Source of the DNA: Rubritalea squalenifaciens DSM 18772
Lineage (GTDB): Bacteria; Verrucomicrobiota; Verrucomicrobiia; Verrucomicrobiales; Akkermansiaceae
NCBI RefSeq assembly: GCF_900141815.1
Contig: NZ_FQYR01000002.1
Coordinates: forward strand, 597,091 to 661,090
Direction: 5' to 3'
Length of the DNA: 64,000 nucleotides
Positions 25,641 through 35,509 of the stretch are shown here, piece after piece; the stretch's first letter is position 1, and the number at the start of each line of letters is the position of its first letter. A program made the translations under genes and the position numbers. The notes beneath the pieces were generated by a model. The model worked only from the letters and a program-made list of their open reading frames with translations, ran no database searches and was not told the origin of the DNA.

Positions 25641-28600
25641 ATGTCAGAAGAAAACAAACAGTTAGAGGGTGGAGCGTATGAAGTGATTCGCGCTCGCCTG
25701 GAGAAACAGGCCGTGGACCTGCGCGGGCGACTGGATTCCCTCAATGAGGAGCGCAAGTCGATCTTCGGGGCGGTCGAGTCATCTCTGGTGGCTACCGAGC
25801 GTGTCACCACGGACCACAACTGTGTGCCGCGTGATCTGATCGCGATCGGGGACAATCGTTTTCTCTTCGGCTACAACATCCAGTTCGGTCTCAAGCAGAC
25901 TACCGAGCTGGCGGATGTGTTTGCCGCCTACGCGTATGACCCAGAGGGTCATCACTTTACCAAGCTGTCTCTCGCCGAGGTGATTGATAGCCCGGAGTTC
26001 AAAGCGGACTTCGACTACCTTTACAAGTACTACAAGCAGACCGTATTCGCGAAGTTCATGCGCATCGGTCCGCATATCTACATGGCCTTGCAGGTAGGCA
26101 AGGACGTGAAGGATATCAAAGCTTTCAAATTCCTGGTCAATGGAAACGGCACTCTGAAATACGTCGGTAACCGTTTCGATCACGAATATGTTTTCCCGAA
26201 CCAGCACGGCTTCGAGTGGAAGCGCGTCACACGCGATATGCAGCGCGCCGGGGAGCACCCGCACATTTCCATCGAGGAGAAAGTCTTCGTGGAAACGGTT
26301 GGCGGCGACCTTACCGTCAAGGTGGAGGATAACACGGCTGATGGTAAAGGGATTTACTGTGAGGAGGTGTTAGATGTGGATCAGACACTCGATGATGCGG
26401 AGATTTTCTATGCCATCGTTGGGCCGCTCATCTTGCTGAAGATTCTTCCTTATCGTGAAGAGGAGTACCGCTATCTGGTCTTCAACGAAAAGAACCAATC
26501 GGTGGATCGTATCGATGCGATTGGTGAATCCTGTGTGCTGTTGCCGGAGGATCACGGCATTATCTTTGCCAATGGTTACTACCTGCTCAGCGGGGAGCTG
26601 AAGACCTTTGATCACGGGATCGATCACATGATGTTCGAGCGCCGGGTGGCATCGGCCAATGGCGAGGACAGTCTCTTTGCCTTCTACAACCGCACCTCGG
26701 GTGACTACGTCCTACTCACCTACAATATCATCGAGCAGACCGTCGCTACTCCGGTGGTGTGTAATGGCTACTCGATCTTCGACAATGGTGAGCTGATTTA
26801 TTTCAAGACCGAACTGGAGGCTCAGAAGCACCATACCCTGCAGGTCTGGCAGACGCCTATCCTCAGCGATGATGCCGTCGCTGCCCAGGAGCAGGATCAG
26901 ACCAGTTACCTTTTCAAAATTGGTAACGCCGAATTGGTGGCTGCCATGGCTGAGTGCCGTGAGCTTCTTACGCTGTTAGATAAAGAAGATAACTACGGCG
27001 GACTTTACCTGGACCTCGTCAAGAAATCCACCGACCTGCTCGATGGCTACTTCTGGATCGAGCGAGAGGAGACCAAGAACCTTTCCGAGCCGATCAAAGG
27101 CGTCCAGCAGGCTGCAAACAGCGCGATCGAGGAATTTGATAAAGTGCAGCGCCTGCGCAAGACTTCCGCCGAACGTATCGAGGAAGTGGCCAGTCAGTGC
27201 CAGCGCCTGGTGCGCGATGCGGAGAATAGTCCGCCGGATGACATCCTCGGCTTCGTCAAGCAGCTCAGTGGCTTGCGCACGATCCGTGGTGAAGTGATTG
27301 GCCTGCGTGAAATGCGCTACATGGACCTGGAGCGCGTGGATGCGCTTGAGGAATCTATCGTAGAAGCCGCAGAGAAAGTTTCCGGTAAGACCGTGAGCTT
27401 CCTGCTCATGCCGGAGGCTCTGGATCCTTACCGTAAAAAAGTCGAGGAACAGAAAGTCACGCTGACTAAGCTGACCAAGGTCACCGAGGCGGATGAACTG
27501 GGCGAAGAGATCTCCGAGGCAGGCAAGGAACTCGAGATGCTCATCGATGTGGTCTCTAACCTCAAGATCGAGGATTCCACCCAGACCACCGCGATCATCG
27601 AGAGCATTTCCTCCATCTACTCGACTCTGAATGGAGCCAAGGCCGAGCTGAAGAACAAGCGCATGGACCTCTCCCGCAGCGAGGGCGTGGCGCAGTTCGG
27701 TGCTCAGATCAAGCTCCTGGGGCAGGCCGTGGTGAACTACCTTGACCTCTGCGATACCCCGGAGAAGACCGAAGGCTATCTCACCAAGGTGATGGTGCAG
27801 ATCGAGGAACTCGAAGGCAAGTTTGCCGAGTTCGATGACTACATCGAGGAACTGACCGCCAAGCGTGAAGAGGTCTACAATGCCTTTGAAAGCCGTAAGC
27901 AGCAGCTGCTTGAGGCGAAAAGCAAGCGTGCGAACATCCTGATCAAGTCCGCTGACCGTGTGCTGGCTGGCATCAAGAACCGCGTCTCGAATTTCAAAGA
28001 GATCAATGAGATCAATGGCTACTTCGCCAGTGATCTGATGATCGAGAAGGTGCGTGATGTCATCGAGCAGCTCACCGAACTGGGCGATAGCGTCAAGGCA
28101 GACGACATCCAGACCCGCCTGAAGACCATCCGTGAGGACGCCGTGCGTGCCCTCAAGGACCGCAACGAGCTCTACGTTGATGGCAAGAACATCATCCAGT
28201 TCGGCAAGAACAAGTTCAACGTCAACACTCAGGAGCTGGCGCTGACGATCGTTCCACACGAGGAGAAGATGTGCTTCCACCTCAGCGGGACGGACTTCTT
28301 CGAGCCGATCACTGATCCGGAATTCCTTGCCACCAAGGCGGTCTGGGATCAGGAAGTGATTTCCGAGAACAAGCAAGTCTACCGTGCCGAGTATCTCATC
28401 TATCAGCTGCTCAATTCCGAGCAAGGCCGCGATCTGGCCAAGGATGAAAGCCAGTGGAAAAAAGACAACTTGCTCGCTGTCGTCCAGCAGTACATGCAGC
28501 CCCGCTACGCGGAGAGCTACACCAAGGGTGTGCACGATGAGGACGGGACCAAGCTGCTCGCGGCGATCCTCCCGATCCATGCGAATATCGGCTTGCTGCG

Positions 28601-30773
28601 CTTCGGCGCGCGTGACCGTGCTCTAGCCATGCTGTTCTGGCAGGCCTGGCAAGGTGAAGAGAAGGCCCTGCTCGCCGGTAAGATAAAAGCACACGCCAAG
28701 CGCCGTGCCGTCTTTGGTGCGAACAAGAATGAGCAGCACGCACTCATGGGCGATCTGCAGAAGCATCTCGGGTCCTGGGACAATGGCAGTGTAGTTACTG
28801 GCGCCAGAGCCGATGCCGCGGCCAAGTATTTGTTTGAGGAACTCACCTCATGCACCGGCTTTACCGTCTCTCCAGAGGCGAATGATCTGGTGAAGAAGCT
28901 CAAGCACAGCCTCGTCGTGAAGCACGTCGAGTCTGAGTATGAGGACACCGTGCAGGGAATCGAGGATGTCGTTGCCTTGTTCGAGGTCAATCTCGACTGG
29001 CTACACGGCTACCTGCAGAGCCTTGCCGAGGAGGACATGCCGGAAGGCATCGATATGGAGAGTAGTGCTTTGTTAGAAGCGGCCGCTCACCTGACCCGCG
29101 GCGGCTACGAGCAGCGTGATGTGCTTGATGTCCGCGTCGCCGTCGATGTGGAAGGCCTCATCGGCAGCCACGATGTGGTAGAGCAGGGCAAGTATCACCT
29201 GAACTACAATCGCTTTGTGGAAAGGCTGGATCACTTCGAGCGTGAAGCCGTGCCTACCTTCCGCGCCTATCAGGAGCTCAAGCAGCAACTGGTCGAGGAC
29301 AAGCGTGAGATGATGCGCCTGGATGAGTTCAAACCGAAGGTGATGAGTGCCTTCGTGCGTAACAAACTTCTCAATAACGTCTTCCTGCCGATGGTGGGGG
29401 ATAATCTGGCCAAGCAGATTGGTACCGCTGGCAGCGATACCCGTACCGACCGTATGGGCTTGCTCCTGCTGATCTCGCCTCCGGGTTACGGTAAGACCAC
29501 GCTCATGGAGTACGTGGCCAACCGCCTCGGCCTGACCTTCATGAAGATCAATGGTCCGGCACTCGGTCACAACGTGGTCTCGCTGGATCCTCAGGAGGCT
29601 CCCAATGCCTCCGCTGCTGAGGAAGTGAAGAAGCTCAACCTCGCGCTCGAGATGGGGGACAACGTGATGATCTACCTGGATGACATCCAGCACACTCATC
29701 CTGAGTTCCTGCAGAAGTTCATCTCCCTCTGCGATGGCCAGCGTAAGATTGAAGGTGTCTACAACGGTAGACCACGTACCTACGACCTGCGTGGTAAGAA
29801 GGTGGCCGTGGTCATGGCGGGTAACCCTTACACGGAGACTGGCGGTAAGTTCCAGATTCCGGACATGTTGGCCAACCGTGCGGATACCTACAACCTGGGT
29901 GACATCATCGGTGGTCATGCTGAGGACTTCAAAGCCTCCTACATTGAGAACTCACTCACTTCTAACCGGGTTCTGAACAAACTCTCCAGCCGCAGTCAGA
30001 AGGACGTCTACGCAGTCATGCAGATCGCCCGCACTGGCAGCCAGGAGGGCGTTGATTTCGAGGGTAACTACACGCCGGCTGAGATCGATGAGATGGTCAA
30101 AGTCACCAAGCACCTCTATCGTGTGCGTGATTCTATCCTTCGTGTGAACTTGGAGTACATCCGCAGTGCCGCGCAGGAAGATGCCTACCGCACCGAGCCT
30201 GCCTTCAAGCTGCAAGGTTCCTACCGAAACATGAACAGGATCGCCGAAAAGGTCCTTCCGCTCATGACGGACAAGGAGGTCGAAGACCTGGTGGTGGATC
30301 ACTACGAGAACGAATCCCAGACCCTGACTAAGGGGGCCGAGGCGAACTTGCTCAAGTTCCGTGAAATGGAGAATCTCCAGACGGAGGAAGAACAGGAGCG
30401 CTGGGAGGACATCAAGAAGAGCTTCAACAAGAACCTGCTTCTCGGTGCCAGCGGTGGCGAGAATGATCCTGTCGCCAGGATCGTTGCCCAGCTCAGCCAG
30501 TTCAATGACGGCCTGGTCTCCATCACGCAGGGCATCAGCGCGGCAGCCAATGGCTACGCCAAGCCTCAGTCACTCAGCGAAACTACGGTGGCCCAGCTGG
30601 AGAAGATCATCTCCGGACTCCGCGCCGTCCCGGTCGAGGTAGATATCAACGTCGTCGCCGATGAAGGCGAGGACGATATCGCCAGTATCGAAAAGTCTAA
30701 CAGGAAGAAGAAAGACCCTAAGCTAGGATTCAAACCTGAGGTTCGCCAAGGGGGTGAGCCAAGCGAGGAATGA
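25641..30773 (+). CDS. Giant AAA+ ATPase with DUF3686-type N-terminus ('DNA repair ATPase' family)
   Basis: 1710 residues. The N-terminal about 450 residues form a beta-rich domain like DUF3686 (GDNRFLFGYNIQF, YVFPNQHGFEW). A long coiled-coil and helical middle (about 480-870) follows, then a second globular part, then the AAA+ core: Walker A PPGYGKTT (about 1280-1287), Walker B VMIYLDDIQ (about 1341-1349), sensor-1 region VAVVMAGNPY (about 1390) and GGHAEDF. The tail is acidic and charged. Databases name such proteins 'DNA repair ATPase', a label without strong evidence. Its position next to yqiJ and the flotillin is a recurring association and suggests membrane-linked remodelling. Confidence 0.87.
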   Translation: MSEENKQLEGGAYEVIRARLEKQAVDLRGRLDSLNEERKSIFGAVESSLVATERVTTDHNCVPRDLIAIGDNRFLFGYNIQFGLKQTTELADVFAAYAYDPEGHHFTKLSLAEVIDSPEFKADFDYLYKYYKQTVFAKFMRIGPHIYMALQVGKDVKDIKAFKFLVNGNGTLKYVGNRFDHEYVFPNQHGFEWKRVTRDMQRAGEHPHISIEEKVFVETVGGDLTVKVEDNTADGKGIYCEEVLDVDQTLDDAEIFYAIVGPLILLKILPYREEEYRYLVFNEKNQSVDRIDAIGESCVLLPEDHGIIFANGYYLLSGELKTFDHGIDHMMFERRVASANGEDSLFAFYNRTSGDYVLLTYNIIEQTVATPVVCNGYSIFDNGELIYFKTELEAQKHHTLQVWQTPILSDDAVAAQEQDQTSYLFKIGNAELVAAMAECRELLTLLDKEDNYGGLYLDLVKKSTDLLDGYFWIEREETKNLSEPIKGVQQAANSAIEEFDKVQRLRKTSAERIEEVASQCQRLVRDAENSPPDDILGFVKQLSGLRTIRGEVIGLREMRYMDLERVDALEESIVEAAEKVSGKTVSFLLMPEALDPYRKKVEEQKVTLTKLTKVTEADELGEEISEAGKELEMLIDVVSNLKIEDSTQTTAIIESISSIYSTLNGAKAELKNKRMDLSRSEGVAQFGAQIKLLGQAVVNYLDLCDTPEKTEGYLTKVMVQIEELEGKFAEFDDYIEELTAKREEVYNAFESRKQQLLEAKSKRANILIKSADRVLAGIKNRVSNFKEINEINGYFASDLMIEKVRDVIEQLTELGDSVKADDIQTRLKTIREDAVRALKDRNELYVDGKNIIQFGKNKFNVNTQELALTIVPHEEKMCFHLSGTDFFEPITDPEFLATKAVWDQEVISENKQVYRAEYLIYQLLNSEQGRDLAKDESQWKKDNLLAVVQQYMQPRYAESYTKGVHDEDGTKLLAAILPIHANIGLLRFGARDRALAMLFWQAWQGEEKALLAGKIKAHAKRRAVFGANKNEQHALMGDLQKHLGSWDNGSVVTGARADAAAKYLFEELTSCTGFTVSPEANDLVKKLKHSLVVKHVESEYEDTVQGIEDVVALFEVNLDWLHGYLQSLAEEDMPEGIDMESSALLEAAAHLTRGGYEQRDVLDVRVAVDVEGLIGSHDVVEQGKYHLNYNRFVERLDHFEREAVPTFRAYQELKQQLVEDKREMMRLDEFKPKVMSAFVRNKLLNNVFLPMVGDNLAKQIGTAGSDTRTDRMGLLLLISPPGYGKTTLMEYVANRLGLTFMKINGPALGHNVVSLDPQEAPNASAAEEVKKLNLALEMGDNVMIYLDDIQHTHPEFLQKFISLCDGQRKIEGVYNGRPRTYDLRGKKVAVVMAGNPYTETGGKFQIPDMLANRADTYNLGDIIGGHAEDFKASYIENSLTSNRVLNKLSSRSQKDVYAVMQIARTGSQEGVDFEGNYTPAEIDEMVKVTKHLYRVRDSILRVNLEYIRSAAQEDAYRTEPAFKLQGSYRNMNRIAEKVLPLMTDKEVEDLVVDHYENESQTLTKGAEANLLKFREMENLQTEEEQERWEDIKKSFNKNLLLGASGGENDPVARIVAQLSQFNDGLVSITQGISAAANGYAKPQSLSETTVAQLEKIISGLRAVPVEVDINVVADEGEDDIASIEKSNRKKKDPKLGFKPEVRQGGEPSEE

Positions 30774-30786
30774 AGCTAGGTCAGCC

Positions 30787-30810
30787 TGGGGTGTCTCGAG
30801 TGACGCCCCA
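30787..30810 (+). terminator. Hairpin between convergent genes
   Basis: TGGGGTGTC (30787-30795) pairs with GACGCCCCA (30802-30810), one G-U pair, 6-base loop. No T-run follows on either strand. Probably a weak or factor-assisted terminator for the ATPase gene, whose stop is 14 bases upstream. Confidence 0.4.
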
Positions 30811-30830
30811 AGGGTGACAGAGTGGCTAGA

Positions 30831-31892
30831 TCACTTCTTACTCTGAGACAGGATATCTTTGAGTATAGGTGTGATTTTACTGGCAAGCTTCGTAGCGCCT
30901 TTCTCGGAGAGGTGGACTTTGTCTCGAAGATCCGTCTTTTCATCTATCATATACAGGCAATCCACGAAATGGATGTGTTGATCGCCTGTTGATTTGAGCT
31001 GATTCACGAGGGCTTGCGCTGCTTTACGAAACTGGTCTGCCTTGTACTGCTCACCGGTGCGTTTAGATGTCTCTGTCAAGGTATTCAGCATGCCTAGAAC
31101 TACGATGGGAGTACCCTTGTGCTTGGAGCGGATGACTTTGATGGCAGATGTAAGGTCGTCGGCAAACTTCTCTGGTGATTTCCCTTTGTGTACCCAGTCG
31201 TTGTATCCCCAGAGAATCGTGATGAGTTCGATATGATCGAGCTCAAGCGTGGGCTTAGCTAGATGAGCGTTTGCATTGCTGCCTCCCACGGCCAGATTGT
31301 AGAAATTCATGCCAAGTTTGTCTGCCACTTGGCCACCCCAGGTCTGATAGGCGAAATCCTGACCCTGGCCGTGTGTGATGCTGTCACCAATGGCTACATA
31401 GGTTTCTGGTCTGGAGTCAGGAAGGGCTTTGATAAGACTCCCGTCTTGGAGGGTGATTCCTTTGAAGAGAGGATTTCTGAAGTTGGGAAGGATGATGCTG
31501 AAGTCAACCGCCTGACCGGGCGATTTACTTTTGATCGTGAGTGAACCGTCCTTCTTGAGTGGGTAAATGGAGTCGAAGGTGCCATTTTGAAATACGGAGA
31601 CTTTACAGAATTTTTCCTGTTCAAATTGTAGGGTGATCTCAGGGGCCTTTGCTTGGAAATGAATAGAAGCTCCAGCTGTAAAGCGTGCCTTGGCTGGATT
31701 GAATCCGTGAGTGGCAGGAGATGCTTCTTTTAGGAGTTCTGGTGGGAATCGCAGGAATTCCGCTTGTGTAGTGCTTACCTGTGGGTAGAGCACGCCACGG
31801 TAGGAAATGCGTGAATCATCAGGAGCTATCTGTTCAGCAAAAGCTGCCTGAAGTAGACAGGCTGAAAGGATAATGGAGAGGTGTCTGATCAT
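30831..31892 (-). CDS. Secreted SGNH/GDSL hydrolase (CE2-like carbohydrate esterase)
   Basis: 353 residues. Signal peptide (1-19, ends AFAEQ), an N-terminal beta-sandwich (about 30-150) and then the SGNH domain: AIGDSITHGQG (block I, catalytic Ser), AVGGSN (block II Gly), LWGYNDW (block III Asn), DKVHLSEKG (block V, catalytic Asp and His). The jelly-roll plus SGNH arrangement is that of CE2-type acetylxylan esterases, so removal of acetyl groups from polysaccharide outside the cell is the best guess. Confidence 0.87.
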   Translation of the reverse strand: MIRHLSIILSACLLQAAFAEQIAPDDSRISYRGVLYPQVSTTQAEFLRFPPELLKEASPATHGFNPAKARFTAGASIHFQAKAPEITLQFEQEKFCKVSVFQNGTFDSIYPLKKDGSLTIKSKSPGQAVDFSIILPNFRNPLFKGITLQDGSLIKALPDSRPETYVAIGDSITHGQGQDFAYQTWGGQVADKLGMNFYNLAVGGSNANAHLAKPTLELDHIELITILWGYNDWVHKGKSPEKFADDLTSAIKVIRSKHKGTPIVVLGMLNTLTETSKRTGEQYKADQFRKAAQALVNQLKSTGDQHIHFVDCLYMIDEKTDLRDKVHLSEKGATKLASKITPILKDILSQSKK

Positions 31893-32361
31893 CGGTGTAG
31901 TATGCCCTTAATGAATTGATCCCGAACAGGATGAATATGATGAGAAGAGTTGTTTTGTGGCGAACATCCCATTGGGAGATCGGGAGTATTTTTCATGTTG
32001 AGTCTTACGTCTCTGGTATTTTTTGAAATCTAACAAATAAATGTAAAATTTACGGGCGTAGCCAAAAAACGAGGTGCTTCACGGGGGTAAAAAAAGCGAC
32101 AAATAAAACATCTTTGCTGGATGATCTCCAGTGAATTCTCTGTGACAACTTAAGCTTTGTTAGGTAGGTGCCCCGTGGAGCTTGACTCTGTGGTGTATCT
32201 TTGGTTTGTGCCCCTTTTTTATATCTGTTAGTTAGGGGAATTTGCTAGGGGGTGGCTGATTTTGAGATGAGAAGAGAGTTTTTGTGATGTGTAACTCGCT
32301 GGTACTAGGTTTGTACTGCGCGACTTCGTGGCGCATGTGACACAATGTAATTATAGAACCC
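31893..32361. other. 469-bp AT-rich intergenic region between divergent genes
   Basis: No gene found on either strand. It should hold the promoters of the SGNH hydrolase (minus) and the phosphodiesterase (plus). Two TGTTAGG/TGTTAGT sites occur near 32157 and 32226. An A-rich stretch with G-runs (about 32050-32095) could fold but matches no riboswitch I know. Near the plus-strand gene a TAATTATA box (about 32347) may be a -10 element. Confidence 0.35.
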
Positions 32362-35300
32362 ATGACAAAAACTATAACTAAAATAAACCATAGAGTGATT
32401 ACTCTAGCATCATGCTGTGTGGCTTTGCTCGGCCACGCGCATGCAGGCGAGTTTGGAGACAAACACGTCCTCGTGATCGGCATCGATGGGTGCCGTCCAG
32501 ACTCCCTCCAGTTTGCAAATACCCCGAATCTGGACAGCTTGATAGCGGCTGGATCGGTGACCTACAATGCTTATGCTGGTGGTGAACTGAACTCAGTGAC
32601 CCAGCAACCTACCATGAGTGGTCCGGGCTGGTCATCCATTCTAACAGGCGTGTGGGCAAATAAGCACGGAGTCACCGGAAACGGCTTCTCTGGACGCGAT
32701 TTCACGGCCTATCCTCACTTCTATAGCAGAATCAGAGAGACTAATCCGAATGCCAGCCTCTCATCCATCATCGTATGGAGTCCGATTGATGATATCATCG
32801 TGGCCGATTCCGCTAATAGTGCTGATTACCGGGTTAATTCCGCTGACGATGTGGCACTCACCAATTCAGCGGTGACACACCTCGGGAACAGTGATCCAGA
32901 TGTACTTTTTCTCCATTTTGATGAAGTGGATCATGCAGGTCATGCATACGGATATAGTAACAGCGTAAGCCAATACGTGAACTCCATCGAAGGGGTGGAT
33001 ACACAAATCGGGACCATCCTTACTGCCATCCAGAATCGCCCGAACTATGCCAATGAAGACTGGCTCTATCTTGTCACTACGGACCATGGCGGTATCGGAT
33101 TCGGTCATGGTGGCCAGAGTGTAGATGAGCGAAAGATCTTTATGATTGCTTCCGGTGGCGCTGCGCCTGTGCAGGTGCTGACTGACGGTCCAGGCCACAA
33201 TGCAGTGCCGGCAACCGTGCTGAAACATCTGGGCTTGAGTGTAAACCCATCCTGGGGCTGGGACGACTTCAATGGCTTTGCCATTCCTCCTTTCTGTCCG
33301 GACAAGCTGGCAGGTAGCATTGACGTGGCCAATAGCCAGGTGCACCTGACTTGGAACCCAGCTTCTCAGTTGGATATCACCGGATATGAACTAAAGCGTG
33401 ATGGTGTCGTGGTGGCCAATCTACCAGTGGGTGATTCCTCTTACACGGATACGGTGACCATCCCTGCTCAGCCGGGTGAGGTCAGCTACATCTACACGCT
33501 GACAGCCACTGGCGGTACTCAGAGTTCTCTCTGCCCTGTGCTGTCAGTGAATCTATCCGCTTACACCGGAAATATTGCTGATGATCTGGTGGGCTACTAC
33601 GCCTTTGACGGTGACCTCTCAGATGCTTCAGGCTCCGTGAATACCAATAACGGATCCGTCGGCGGTGGCAGCCCTTCCTACATCAGTGGTCTCTTCGGAA
33701 ATGCCGTTTCACTCGATGGGGTGGATGACTATGTCACCCTAGGAAATCCTGCTGACTACAACTTCGGGACTAGTACGGATTTTACCATCAGTTTCTGGTA
33801 CAAGACTGGTGCTGACCAAGCTTCTGATCCGGTAATCATCGGTAACAAGAATTGGGCTAGTGGTAGTAATGCTGGCTGGCTGATTGAAGCCGCTGCAGAC
33901 AATGGCGATGATTTTGCCCTGCAATGCGGTGATGGAACCAACCGTGCGGATGGTGCTACTTACGATCTGGCATTCAATACCTGGTACCACGTGACTGCTG
34001 TCTTCAAGCGCGGTCAGACCATGGAACTCTATGTGAATGGTGTGCTAACAAGCTCCACATCGATTGCCAATGTCACTGGCTCCTTTGATGCCCTGATGAC
34101 CAATATTGGTCAGGACGGGACTGGCGTTTACAGCGACTTCACCCTGATGGATATGGATGACTTGGCCATCTGGCGCCGTGCCCTCTATCCGTCTGAAGCA
34201 CAGTTGCTTTATTCTGAAGGACAGGCGGGTCAGCCGCTTTCCAGCATGCTGGGTGCTCCGGTGGATCTTGCTCAGGATAGAGTACTCTTTCTCCCTCTGG
34301 ATAGTGACGCGAGTGACCTTTCGTCCGAGTCTAACAATGGAACAATCAATGGCAGCCCTTCCTTTACGACGGGTACAGATGGTAATGCGATTTCCCTGCT
34401 GGATACCGCGAACCCTCACCAGTATGTAAACTTGGGTAACCCGACCAGCTTGCAGTTTGGTACGGGCACCGACTTCTCGGTTGCTGTCTGGGTCAAGAAC
34501 AGTGGAGGCTTCCAGGATAACCGTGCCAGTGGCGGGTCTGCTGATGATCCAGCTATCCTTTCTAACAAAGACTGGAATAGCGGAGTCAATAAAGGCTGGA
34601 TTCTCGCTGCAGGTGCCAATGGTCGCTGGCAGTGGAATATCGGCGATGGTTCCAGCCGTCGTGATTACGATAGTGCTGGTGGCCTGATCAATGATGGTAA
34701 CTGGCACTTGCTGGTGGCTACGCATGACCGTGACGGATTGGCCCGTCTTTACTACGATGGTCAGGAGGTCGCGACTCGTGACATTTCTACCATTGGGGAC
34801 ATCGATGCCGGGCTGGTCACGGCCGTGGGCACCGATGGTACACTGGGCAGCAACTGGGCTAACTGGTTCACAGGCGGGATTGACAACGCCATGATCTGGC
34901 GCCGCGTGATCACCCCTGAAGAAATCGTCCTTCTCTATGCAGGTGAAACCGGCGGGGCCGACCCGGTCTCCATCTTCAGCGATGACTTTGAGAGTGGTAG
35001 CTTCGCCGCTGGTGGATGGTCTACCCAGAATGCTAATGCTTCCGTAGATGGCGCCGCCGCACAAAATGGTGCCGAGGGTGCCAGCTTAGAGAGGGGAACC
35101 TGGATCGAGAAGACCATCAGCACGGTAGGCTACTCGGACATCAAGCTGGAGTATGGCCGCCGCACCGAGAAGCTCGATAGTGGCGAATACCTCACTGTTG
35201 AGTACAATGCGGGTAGTGGTTGGGTCACTGTGGAGCAGACTCAGGAGACCGTCTGGGGCAGTGTCAGTGCTGACCTGTCTGCGGCTGCGGCCAATAATTC

Positions 35301-35391
35301 GGCACTAGCCATTCGCTTTCGTACGAATGCCTCATCGAAGAAGGAATATGGTTTCGTGGATGAGGTAAATCTCATCGGTACACCGAACTAA
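32362..35391 (+). CDS. Secreted type I phosphodiesterase/alkaline-phosphatase-fold protein with two LamG domains
   Basis: 1009 residues. Signal peptide (about 1-28), then an alkaline-phosphatase-superfamily domain (about 33-300) with metal sites GIDGCRPD, FDEVDHAGH, TTDHGG and GPGHNAVP, and a nucleophile Ser/Thr in the PGWSS region. A fibronectin-like segment (about 310-395) leads to two LamG/Concanavalin-A-like repeats (about 410-620 and 640-850; each with a GNAVSLDG or GNAISLLD motif and WRRAL/WRRVI near its end) and a final beta domain. Likely a nucleotide pyrophosphatase or phosphodiesterase held on a polymer. A strong terminator follows. Confidence 0.9.
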   Translation: MTKTITKINHRVITLASCCVALLGHAHAGEFGDKHVLVIGIDGCRPDSLQFANTPNLDSLIAAGSVTYNAYAGGELNSVTQQPTMSGPGWSSILTGVWANKHGVTGNGFSGRDFTAYPHFYSRIRETNPNASLSSIIVWSPIDDIIVADSANSADYRVNSADDVALTNSAVTHLGNSDPDVLFLHFDEVDHAGHAYGYSNSVSQYVNSIEGVDTQIGTILTAIQNRPNYANEDWLYLVTTDHGGIGFGHGGQSVDERKIFMIASGGAAPVQVLTDGPGHNAVPATVLKHLGLSVNPSWGWDDFNGFAIPPFCPDKLAGSIDVANSQVHLTWNPASQLDITGYELKRDGVVVANLPVGDSSYTDTVTIPAQPGEVSYIYTLTATGGTQSSLCPVLSVNLSAYTGNIADDLVGYYAFDGDLSDASGSVNTNNGSVGGGSPSYISGLFGNAVSLDGVDDYVTLGNPADYNFGTSTDFTISFWYKTGADQASDPVIIGNKNWASGSNAGWLIEAAADNGDDFALQCGDGTNRADGATYDLAFNTWYHVTAVFKRGQTMELYVNGVLTSSTSIANVTGSFDALMTNIGQDGTGVYSDFTLMDMDDLAIWRRALYPSEAQLLYSEGQAGQPLSSMLGAPVDLAQDRVLFLPLDSDASDLSSESNNGTINGSPSFTTGTDGNAISLLDTANPHQYVNLGNPTSLQFGTGTDFSVAVWVKNSGGFQDNRASGGSADDPAILSNKDWNSGVNKGWILAAGANGRWQWNIGDGSSRRDYDSAGGLINDGNWHLLVATHDRDGLARLYYDGQEVATRDISTIGDIDAGLVTAVGTDGTLGSNWANWFTGGIDNAMIWRRVITPEEIVLLYAGETGGADPVSIFSDDFESGSFAAGGWSTQNANASVDGAAAQNGAEGASLERGTWIEKTISTVGYSDIKLEYGRRTEKLDSGEYLTVEYNAGSGWVTVEQTQETVWGSVSADLSAAAANNSALAIRFRTNASSKKEYGFVDEVNLIGTPN

Positions 35392-35415
35392 CTGCGTTTA
35401 CGTGTAATGATTGCA

Positions 35416-35442
35416 GGGGCGTCCAGCTGGACGCCCCTTTTT
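35416..35442 (+). terminator. Rho-independent terminator after phosphodiesterase gene
   Basis: Perfect 9-bp arms GGGGCGTCC (35416-35424) and GGACGCCCC (35429-35437), AGCT loop, then TTTTT. It lies 24 bases after the stop. Confidence 0.93.
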
Positions 35443-35509
35443 ATGTCCAGCTTTGTCATTGTTGCCACCAATTGATAACTTAAACTCGAGCTTACCGTAA
35501 TTACTGCTC

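Noticed and set aside
26976..28580. 534-residue frame opposite the giant ATPase
   Set aside because: Antisense shadow of a repetitive coiled-coil region; composition and neighbours support the plus-strand gene.
32041..32110. A-rich, G-rich stretch as a riboswitch (c-di-GMP or other)
   Set aside because: The conserved cores of known classes could not be placed and the expected pairing was not found.
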